The notes below the pieces were generated by a model. That model was not told the origin of the DNA and searched no databases. It saw nothing but the letters and a program-made list of their open reading frames with translations. This document shows positions 57,804 to 64,000 of a stretch of DNA of 64,000 nt, piece after piece. Position 1 is the first letter of the stretch, and each line of letters starts with the position of its first letter. Source of the DNA: Mycobacterium kyogaense (GTDB lineage: Bacteria; Actinomycetota; Actinomycetes; Mycobacteriales; Mycobacteriaceae); assembly GCF_003254575.1 (NCBI RefSeq), contig NZ_QJUA01000010.1, positions 62,001-126,000 on the forward strand, in the 5' to 3' direction. The position numbers and the translations under genes were made by a program.

Positions 57804-59147
57804 TCATCGCGGGTGCGCGACGCCCAGGGCGCGGGCCGCGGCGGTGGCCACGGCGCCGGCCAGCCGGGAGATCGGCGGGCTGCCGGGGGTGTGCACGGCG
57901 TTGGACAGGACCACGACGTAGGTGTCCGACCCGGGGTCGATCCACAGCGAGGTGCCGGTGAACCCGGTGTGCCCGAAACTGCCGACTGGAAAGAGAGTGC
58001 CGCGCGAGCCGGAGTATCCGGTGTCGATGTCCCAGCCGAGCCCACGCACCGCACGGAAGGGTCCCGGCGCGCTCGGCCTGTTCGGCGCCGTCATCGTCTG
58101 CAGTGTCGCCTGTCGAAGGGGAAAAGCGCTGGGACGCCCGGCTAATCGGTCCAGCAGCGCCTGGGCGAAGAGTCCGACGTCGGCCGCTGTGGAGAACACG
58201 CCGGCGTGACCGGCCACCCCACCCATGCGACGCGATGTCGGGTCGTCGACGACGCCGCGCATCACCGAACCGAAGTGCGGATTGGTCGACGGCCGGCCCT
58301 CGGTGTCGAGCCGCGTCGGTGCGATGCGGCGCAGTAGTGCGCCGTTGCGTGCCACGGGTCCGGCCGAGGGCAGGTATCGGGTGTCGGTCATCCCCAACGG
58401 GGCGAACACGTTTCGTCGCACATAAGCGTTCTCCGGCTCACCGGTCACCGCCTCGACGAGCGCGCCGAGGAGCTCGAAGTTGATGTCGGAGTAGCGGAAT
58501 GCCGCACCGGGCGGCGCCTCCAGCGGCGCGGTGAGCGCGCGCCGCAGACCTTCGGACCGGTTCTCGTGGGTGAGCCCCCACGGGTCGTCGAGGTTCACAT
58601 CGCCCGGCAGGCCCGAGGTATGGGTGAGCAGGGTCCGTACGGTGACGTCCGTTCGGCGGGGATCGCGTGCCGGATTGAACGCCGGCAGATACCGCTGCAC
58701 GGGATCGTCGAGACGCACCCGCCCCTGCTCGTAGAGCTGCATGACCGCGGTCGCCGTGGCGAGGACCTTGGTCAGTGACGCGATGTCGAACACGGTGTCG
58801 ACGGTCATCGGCTCGGCGGGCGTGGCGACACCGTCGACACCCGGTTCGCCCGCCGGCTTGCGCACCCCATAGGCATCCAACAGCGCGACCTGGCCGCGAT
58901 GGCCGACCATCACCACCGCGCCGGGCAGCTGGCGACGCGCGATCGCGGATGTCATCAGAGCCGAGACCTGGCCCAGATCGCCCGGCGGTGGGCCCGGATA
59001 CCCGTGGACCGGCGCGGCGTACGCCGGGGACAGCGCGGACCCGGCGTCCGGCCCGGGCGGGACGGCGAGCGTCGCGACCAGGCCGAGCACGGCGGCCGCC
59101 ACCGGCAGCGACCGGCGAGCGACGGCGGTCAGGACACGAGGGGGCAC
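57804..59147 (-). CDS. secreted/membrane-anchored serine hydrolase (beta-lactamase/DD-peptidase fold)
   Basis: 447 residues, GTG 59147. An N-terminal hydrophobic signal or anchor (LPVAAAVLGLVATLAVPPG) with cleavage near AYAAPV. Catalytic motifs: SLTK with Ser124 and Lys127, YSD at 219-221 (normally YxN), and GHTG near residue 395 (KTG position). The class C beta-lactamase/esterase EstB group fits best. It may act on peptidoglycan or hydrolyse esters; true beta-lactamase activity is not evident. No DosR-like box upstream, so probably not part of the dormancy unit. Confidence 0.85.
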   Translation of the reverse strand: MPPRVLTAVARRSLPVAAAVLGLVATLAVPPGPDAGSALSPAYAAPVHGYPGPPPGDLGQVSALMTSAIARRQLPGAVVMVGHRGQVALLDAYGVRKPAGEPGVDGVATPAEPMTVDTVFDIASLTKVLATATAVMQLYEQGRVRLDDPVQRYLPAFNPARDPRRTDVTVRTLLTHTSGLPGDVNLDDPWGLTHENRSEGLRRALTAPLEAPPGAAFRYSDINFELLGALVEAVTGEPENAYVRRNVFAPLGMTDTRYLPSAGPVARNGALLRRIAPTRLDTEGRPSTNPHFGSVMRGVVDDPTSRRMGGVAGHAGVFSTAADVGLFAQALLDRLAGRPSAFPLRQATLQTMTAPNRPSAPGPFRAVRGLGWDIDTGYSGSRGTLFPVGSFGHTGFTGTSLWIDPGSDTYVVVLSNAVHTPGSPPISRLAGAVATAAARALGVAHPR

Positions 59148-59191
59148 CCACCGAGAGTGCCAATGCCGGTACGTCCAGGCAAGGCGCGCAG

Positions 59192-59527
59192 TCAGGACGC
59201 CGGACCGGCGGGCTCGGCTGACGCCACGTCGACGGTGATGATCTCCGCGACACCACTGACGCGCAATGTCGTCATCAGCAGGGGCGGGGCAACGATCACG
59301 GCGATGCCGTCGGCCGCGGCGTACAGCACGTTGATCGCGGCGCTGTCCAGATATCCCACCCCGGCGAGGTCGACGGTCAACGGCGCACCCGATCGCGTCG
59401 CCTCCGCGGTGACGTCGGCCAGTGCCTGTCTGAAGGCGCCGATGTTGCTGAGGTCGATCTCGCCCGCCGCGACCAATCGAAGGTCCCCGGCGCCCGCCAC
59501 GACGTCGAAGGAAAGCTGTGTCGGCAT
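59192..59527 (-). CDS. STAS-domain anti-sigma factor antagonist
   Basis: 111 residues, ATG 59527 overlapping the stop of the phosphatase/kinase gene (TGATG). The STAS pattern LRLVAAGEIDLSNIGAFRQAL and VDLAGVGYLDSAAINVLY is present, where the Ser in LDSAA is the expected phosphorylation site. It should bind a kinase-type anti-sigma factor when unphosphorylated. Coupling with the upstream multidomain protein indicates they form a partner-switching pair. Confidence 0.87.
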   Translation of the reverse strand: MPTQLSFDVVAGAGDLRLVAAGEIDLSNIGAFRQALADVTAEATRSGAPLTVDLAGVGYLDSAAINVLYAAADGIAVIVAPPLLMTTLRVSGVAEIITVDVASAEPAGPAS

Positions 59528-62028
59528 CAAAGAATCCTCGCGGACAGATTGACGGTGGTTCCTGCCTCGTCGTGGTCGACGGTGATGTCGTCCATCAGCA
59601 GGCGCATCAGCGTGACCCCGCGGCCACGCGTCGAATCGGGCACGTCATCCGGTACCTTCCAGGCGCCGGAATCGGTGATGGTCACCCGGACCCGATCGGC
59701 GGTAGCGCTCGCCCGCAGTGCCACGGTTCCGTCTGGATCGTCACGGTGCCCGTGCTCGATGGCGTTAGCCACCGCCTCGCCGGTGGCGACCAGGATGTCG
59801 ACGACCTGGTGGGGTCCGACTCCGGCGTGGTGCAACCAGTCGCGCAACGCGGCGCGGGCGGGTGCCAACTGCTCGGCGTGGGCCGGAAACGTTCGCTCCA
59901 GCGGTGCGGTGGGCCGGTACAGGAGCAAGACGACGTCGTCGTGATAGCCACCGGCGGGCGCCAGCCCGGCCATGACGGTGTCGACGACCTCGTCGAGCGC
60001 CGCGCCGCGATGCTCGCGGACCACCTCGAGGGCCCGGAGGAGACCGTCGTCCAGCGTCGCCCCCCGCCGCTCGACGAGGCCATCGGTGTAGAGCATCAGC
60101 GTCGCCCCGGCGGGCACGACGGCCCAGGCTTCCGGCCGCGGATGGCCGGTGCGAACCCCCAACGCGATGGTGTGTCCCCCGTCGAGCACCTCGACGGAAC
60201 CGTCGGCCAGAACCAGTGCCGGCGGCGGATGCCCGGCGCTGGAGTAGACCAGCTCCCCGGTGGCGGTGTCGAGGATGACGCACACCGCGGTGGTGCATTG
60301 CGCACCGGGAAGGCGTGCCGCGAAACGGTCCAGTCGCGACAGCGTCGCCGCGGGGCTGGGATTGTCGAAAAGCAGTGCCCGACAGGCACTCCGCACCTGC
60401 CCCATGATGGTGGCAGCGGTCAGACCGTGGCCCACGCAGTCGCCCACGATCAGGGCGATACGGCCGTCGTCGAGATCGACGACGTCGAACCAGTCTCCGC
60501 CCACCTGCAGGGGCCGGCTCGCCGCCTCGTAGCGGACCGCGAACCCTTGCGGCAGCCGGGCCGGGCCGAGAATCGCATGCTGGAGCGCCAGCGCGGTCTC
60601 GCGCTGCTGATCCACCTGGTGCACCCGGTGCAGCCCCTGGCTCAACCGGCCGGCCAGCACGGTCAGCAGAGTCTGGTCCTCGAGCGTGAAAGCGCGGGTT
60701 TCGGCCAGCTCGATCCGCACCACCAGAACACCGTCGGGATGCTGGATCGCCACCGCCGCCACGCCCGGCTGCGGAATCACCGGGGCGAGCAGGTCACCGC
60801 CGCGGATGTCGCGAATCTGGTCCTGCACCTCGGAGGGCAGTTGCGACCATCGCATCGGTTCGGTGCAGCTGACGACCCGGGGCTCGCCTCCGGACCCGCC
60901 CTCGGCGAAGGTCACCGCCATGACCTGCTGGGCTCGCCACAGTCGACGCAGCTCGTCGACTGCCGCCCTGAGCGCGTCATCCACTGTTTCCGCTTGTGCG
61001 AGTTGGCGATTGAGCGCATTCTCGCGGCTCGCCGCCAGGGCGAGCGCGAGGGCGGCGTGGCGAGCGAAATCGCTGACCAGTTCGAGATAGTCGTTACCGA
61101 AGGGCGGCTGCAGCGGGCGGCGGGCGACGGCGATGACGCCGAGCATCGTGTCGTCGGCCATCAGCGGCATCACGATCGCCGACCGCTCCCCAACGTCGGT
61201 GAACCCCTCGATCGGGTACTGGAACGAGTCGGTGATCAACGGCAGTCCGCGACGCGCCACGCCGCCCGTGGTGGACCCGTCCATCGGGACCTGACGGCCG
61301 ATCACCTCGGCCGCGTACCGGCCCGCGGTCGCGGCCACGACGAGGGTCGCGGGGTGATCGGCGGGGAGGTCGGGTTCGCTGGGGACCAGCAGGATGGCCT
61401 GCTCGGCATCGGCCAGTTCCAGTGCCAGGTCGACGATCAACTGCAACGGTCCGGTCTGCGGGTCACCGGAGAGCAACGCGGTGGTGATCTCACGGCTGGC
61501 CTTCGTCCACTTCGCCGCTTCCCGTTCGCGCTCGAACAGCCGGGCGTTGTCGATCGCCGACGCGGCTGCGGTGGCCATCGCCCGCACCGCGGCATCCTGC
61601 AGGTCGGAAAAGGTTTTCCCTGGTTCATCGTGGAGCAGGTAGAGCGTGCCGAATTTATTGTCACGCACCATGATCGGTACGGCCAGCAGGGCACTGAGCG
61701 GCTCGGTGGCGATCCGCAGATCCAGATAGCGGTTCTGCCGCGAGAGGTCGTCGATCCGAAGTCCGTCGCCGACCGAGACCAGGGTGAGCCGCCGGAGCAC
61801 ATCCTGGTGCGCGCTGTCGTCGATGCCTGCGCAGACGAACGTCGGCGTCCTGCTGTCACTTTGACGGATCGCGAACACCCCGTAGCGCGCTTCGCTGAGC
61901 TCGACGGCCGCGCTCACGATCCGGCGCAACGTGACTCCGAGATCCAGGTCGGAACCGATGCCGACGATCACGCGCACCAGCTGCGTGGCGTCGTCGCGCG
62001 CTGCGACGAGTTCACGTCTCGTGCTCAC
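59527..62028 (-). CDS. multi-GAF SpoIIE/RsbU-type phosphatase fused to RsbW-type kinase
   Basis: 833 residues, GTG 62028. Domain order: GAF-like (about 15-170), second GAF (180-335), third GAF-like (360-480), PP2C-type SpoIIE phosphatase (about 490-690; GGDWFDVVDLDDGRIALIVGDCVGHG, SSAGHPPPAL, LYTDGLVERRG) and a C-terminal GHKL ATPase (ATGEAVANAIEHGHRD with the N-box; DSTRGRGVTLMRLLMD). It can both phosphorylate and dephosphorylate a STAS partner, the one encoded next. M. tuberculosis Rv1364c has a related fusion that also includes the STAS domain. Confidence 0.88.
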   Translation of the reverse strand: MSTRRELVAARDDATQLVRVIVGIGSDLDLGVTLRRIVSAAVELSEARYGVFAIRQSDSRTPTFVCAGIDDSAHQDVLRRLTLVSVGDGLRIDDLSRQNRYLDLRIATEPLSALLAVPIMVRDNKFGTLYLLHDEPGKTFSDLQDAAVRAMATAAASAIDNARLFEREREAAKWTKASREITTALLSGDPQTGPLQLIVDLALELADAEQAILLVPSEPDLPADHPATLVVAATAGRYAAEVIGRQVPMDGSTTGGVARRGLPLITDSFQYPIEGFTDVGERSAIVMPLMADDTMLGVIAVARRPLQPPFGNDYLELVSDFARHAALALALAASRENALNRQLAQAETVDDALRAAVDELRRLWRAQQVMAVTFAEGGSGGEPRVVSCTEPMRWSQLPSEVQDQIRDIRGGDLLAPVIPQPGVAAVAIQHPDGVLVVRIELAETRAFTLEDQTLLTVLAGRLSQGLHRVHQVDQQRETALALQHAILGPARLPQGFAVRYEAASRPLQVGGDWFDVVDLDDGRIALIVGDCVGHGLTAATIMGQVRSACRALLFDNPSPAATLSRLDRFAARLPGAQCTTAVCVILDTATGELVYSSAGHPPPALVLADGSVEVLDGGHTIALGVRTGHPRPEAWAVVPAGATLMLYTDGLVERRGATLDDGLLRALEVVREHRGAALDEVVDTVMAGLAPAGGYHDDVVLLLYRPTAPLERTFPAHAEQLAPARAALRDWLHHAGVGPHQVVDILVATGEAVANAIEHGHRDDPDGTVALRASATADRVRVTITDSGAWKVPDDVPDSTRGRGVTLMRLLMDDITVDHDEAGTTVNLSARIL

Positions 62029-62113
62029 CGGTCACCGCCCTCGAACTGCGACGTCATCGGCCCCACCGTACCCACTGCACGCGGAGGGAAACCCGCAGGA
62101 CACGGCCGCCATG

Positions 62114-62686
62114 TCACCGGCACATCTGGTCGACCAGCACCGTGATCCGCGCCTCGTCTCGGTCGGCGCGCAGCCGGCCCGTCCGACCGAGCACGACCAG
62201 GCCGTGCAGGGCCGCCCACAGCACCTCGGTCAGATCGTCGGCGTCCCGCCCGGCCGCCACATCGGCTACCGCGCCGCGCAACTGATCGAACGCCGACGTC
62301 AGCGACGCGGGCGTCCCGTCGGCGGCGAAGCGCAGCGTGGTCGCGCGGGTGAACATCGCGTCGTAGACCGCCGGGTGGGTGCGGGCGAACGCCAGGTAGC
62401 GCTGCGCGATGCGGATCAGTACATCGCGCGCCTGCCCGCCCGCGGCGCGGGCGTCGCCGATGGCCTCGGCGAGCTCCGCGAAACCGTCGACGGCGACGGC
62501 TTCGGCGATCTGATCCATGCCCTGAAAGTGTTTGTACAGCACGGGTTGGCTGTATTCGATCTCCTGGGACAGCCGTCGTGTGGTGACCGCGTCCCAGCCT
62601 TCCGCCTCAGCGAGTGACCGAGCGGTGCTGACGATGAGCTGCCGCCGCGCAGCACGTTCGCGTGCCCGGCGATCCTCGATGGTCAT
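62114..62686 (-). CDS. TetR family transcriptional regulator
   Basis: 190 residues if started at ATG 62686. The helix-turn-helix reads RQLIVSTARSLAEAEGWDAVTTRRLSQEIEYSQPVLYKHFQGMDQI. The C-terminal domain resembles the WHG (TetR_C_25-like) type. Divergent from the heme-binding-family gene at 62766; a short inverted repeat lies between them. Ligand unknown. Confidence 0.85.
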   Translation of the reverse strand: MTIEDRRARERAARRQLIVSTARSLAEAEGWDAVTTRRLSQEIEYSQPVLYKHFQGMDQIAEAVAVDGFAELAEAIGDARAAGGQARDVLIRIAQRYLAFARTHPAVYDAMFTRATTLRFAADGTPASLTSAFDQLRGAVADVAAGRDADDLTEVLWAALHGLVVLGRTGRLRADRDEARITVLVDQMCR

Positions 62687-62703
62687 GGCGCACGGTACCA
62701 CCA

Positions 62704-62725
62704 CTAGCGCACGTAGCGTCGCTAG
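62704..62725. promoter_or_regulatory. inverted repeat CTAGCG-N10-CGCTAG, candidate TetR operator
   Basis: Perfect 6-bp arms at 62704-62709 and 62720-62725 in the 79-bp region between the divergent TetR and heme-binding-family genes. The internal sequence contains a further TAGCG copy. Spacing suits a TetR dimer controlling both genes; not proven. Confidence 0.45.
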
Positions 62726-62765
62726 CCGCACGGAGCGCTCGGCGGCCGCACAGTAAGTTCACCCC

Positions 62766-63167
62766 ATGACCATCGACCTGGCGACCGCGCTGCGCATGGT
62801 TGCCGCCGCCCACGCCGAAGCCGGCCGGCAAGCTGTTCTCGTCTCGGCCGCGGTGGTGGATGCCGGCGGACACCTGATCGCTTTCGGGCGGATGGACGGC
62901 GCGGAGATCGCCGGGCCGACGCTCGCCGTGGACAAGGCCTTCACCGCGGTCGCGAACCGGATCGCCACATCCGAACTGGCTCGACTGGCAGCGCCCGGCG
63001 GCGAATTGTTCGGACTGCACGCCAATGCCGGCGGACGGTTCGTGATCTTCGGTGGCGGGGTGCCCGTCACCGTCGACGGGATCGTCGTGGGCGGCATCGG
63101 AGTCAGCGGCGCAAGTGCGGCACAGGACGAGGCGTGCGCGATGGCAGGTCTGGCGTGCCTGCGGTGA
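62766..63167 (+). CDS. heme-binding/GlcG-HbpS family protein
   Basis: 133 residues, ATG 62766. Family pattern: AAVVDAGGHLIAFGRMDGA, VDKAFTAVANRIAT, LHANAGGRFVIFGGGVPVTVDGIVVGGIGVSGASAAQDEACA. GlcG/HbpS proteins are octameric alpha/beta proteins; some bind heme or act in glycolate or diol metabolism, and many have unknown function. The divergent TetR gene is the likely regulator. Confidence 0.83.
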   Translation: MTIDLATALRMVAAAHAEAGRQAVLVSAAVVDAGGHLIAFGRMDGAEIAGPTLAVDKAFTAVANRIATSELARLAAPGGELFGLHANAGGRFVIFGGGVPVTVDGIVVGGIGVSGASAAQDEACAMAGLACLR

Positions 63168-63189
63168 CGGTGCTCGTCACCGGTGGAGC

Positions 63190-64000
63190 TCAGGCGACCT
63201 CGGCGTAGATCTTCTCGACCTCGTCAGCGCTGAACTCCGACGTGCCCGGTGTCTGCAGTTTCGCTGCGGCCGCGGCGATCCCCAGCCGCACCGCCTCTGT
63301 CAACTCCCACCTCTTCGACAGACCGACCACGATGCCGGCCACCAGCGCGTCTCCCGCGCCGACGCCGCTGACACCGAGCACCTCGACCGCCGGGAACGTC
63401 TCGCTCGCGGTAGCCGTGACCAGCAGAGCACCATCGGCCCCGAGCGACACCACGACCGCGTCTGCGACACCTCGATCGACGAGTTCGCGCGCAGCAGCCC
63501 GCTGGTCTGCTGCGGTGTCCAGGTTGCGGCCCACGCATTCGCGGAGCTCGCGCAGGCTCGGCTTGAGCACGTGGACGCCGGAGGTGACATGGGCGAGCCC
63601 GCCCCCTGAGGTGTCGAGGATCAGGGCGGCGTCCTGTGCGGCGCAGATGTCGGCCACGCGTTGATAGAAGTCGGGCGGCACGCCCGGCGGCAGACTCCCG
63701 GAGGCCACCACGTAGTGGGCCCCTCTCGCAGCACGCCGTACCGCGTCGAGGCACTGGATCTGCTCGTCAGGTGTCAGGAACGGACCGGGCAGCACGAACC
63801 GGTACTGCTCGCCCGTCGCGCGCTCGTTGACGGTGAAACTCTCGCGCGTCGCACCGAGGATCGGGACCGGCGTGGCCGACACCCCGGTGGCAGCGACGAT
63901 GTCGACGATGCGGGCGCCGGTGAAACCACCTGCGGTGAAGATCGCCGTGACGTCGGCACCGAGGACATGCGCGAATCGCGCCACGTTCACCCCGCCGCCA
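63190..64000 (-). CDS. pfkB: PfkB-family sugar kinase (1-phosphofructokinase type), N-terminus beyond the right edge
   Basis: The frame runs out of the window at 64000 and reads GGGVNVARF there, the conserved N-terminal sugar-binding motif, so the ATG lies further right. About 270 residues are visible. Signatures: VASGSLPPGVPPDFY, HVLKPSLRELRE, and the catalytic GVSGVGAGDALVAGI with the base Asp. It should phosphorylate a phosphosugar such as fructose 6-phosphate or 1-phosphate. The DosR-regulon gene Rv2029c of M. tuberculosis encodes a similar kinase, and this gene borders the dormancy island. Confidence 0.88.
   Translation of the reverse strand, partial: GGGVNVARFAHVLGADVTAIFTAGGFTGARIVDIVAATGVSATPVPILGATRESFTVNERATGEQYRFVLPGPFLTPDEQIQCLDAVRRAARGAHYVVASGSLPPGVPPDFYQRVADICAAQDAALILDTSGGGLAHVTSGVHVLKPSLRELRECVGRNLDTAADQRAAARELVDRGVADAVVVSLGADGALLVTATASETFPAVEVLGVSGVGAGDALVAGIVVGLSKRWELTEAVRLGIAAAAAKLQTPGTSEFSADEVEKIYAEVA

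Noticed and set aside
59518..62145. An 875-residue open frame on the plus strand opposite the GAF-phosphatase gene
   Set aside because: It is a GC-rich antisense shadow: Arg/Gly/Asp/His-rich, no domain pattern, while the minus strand has clear GAF, SpoIIE and ATPase motifs.

Overview
The window looks like chromosome of a fast-growing, environmental mycobacterium (Mycolicibacterium type). The signs are very high GC, many GTG starts and 4-bp ATGA/GTGA gene overlaps, a complete 14-gene nuo operon with mycobacterial-style subunits, an F420-type LLM oxidoreductase, a wax-ester/diacylglycerol acyltransferase, and many apparent orthologues of the M. tuberculosis Rv3141-Rv3171 neighbourhood and of the DosR dormancy regulon. 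Species is inferred; no rRNA or tRNA gene is visible. Coding density is very high and no gene-free stretch exceeds about 230 bp.

1-5.5 kb is one catabolic operon: a class III CoA-transferase, an HMG-CoA-lyase-family enzyme, a TetR regulator, then an acyl-CoA dehydrogenase, an APH-type kinase and a small DUF6285-like protein joined by 4-bp overlaps. The last three have the composition of the levulinate-pathway LvaC-LvaA-LvaB set that handles 4-hydroxyacyl-CoA. A methyltransferase and an atypical receiver protein follow.

6.8-22.4 kb is nuoA-N (proton-pumping NADH:quinone oxidoreductase). A CRP-like palindrome lies just before nuoA. Three gene junctions have been invaded by short repeats. Two of them (nuoD/nuoE and nuoK/nuoL) carry 32-nt units that encode 10-residue micro-ORFs chained stop-to-start between the flanking genes. 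The third (nuoF/nuoG) is a hairpin.

22.4-45.1 kb is accessory lipid and secondary metabolism: a TetR/kinase/unknown cluster resembling Rv3167c-Rv3169, a Baeyer-Villiger monooxygenase divergent from an acyl-CoA dehydrogenase/aldehyde dehydrogenase/CoA-transferase operon with a PucR regulator, an LLM oxidoreductase, amine oxidase, alpha/beta hydrolase, FadB4-like reductase, a large LuxR-type ATPase regulator, two short-chain dehydrogenases, two small membrane or secreted proteins, and a second, longer Baeyer-Villiger monooxygenase with a zinc alcohol dehydrogenase.

45.1-64 kb is a hypoxia/dormancy island: a DosS/DosT-like heme sensor kinase, a flavin split-barrel protein, a pyruvate-kinase-like protein, a group 3b-type [NiFe]-hydrogenase with its maturation protease, a wax-ester synthase, an Rv1733c-like membrane protein, an Acg-like nitroreductase-fold protein, a RafS-like ribosome hibernation factor and the 3' part of a PfkB-type sugar kinase. 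DosR-type 20-bp palindromes lie in front of several of these units. Embedded in the island are a serine hydrolase and a partner-switching pair (GAF-phosphatase-kinase protein plus STAS antagonist). The genes together suggest electron disposal, carbon storage and ribosome stasis under low oxygen.
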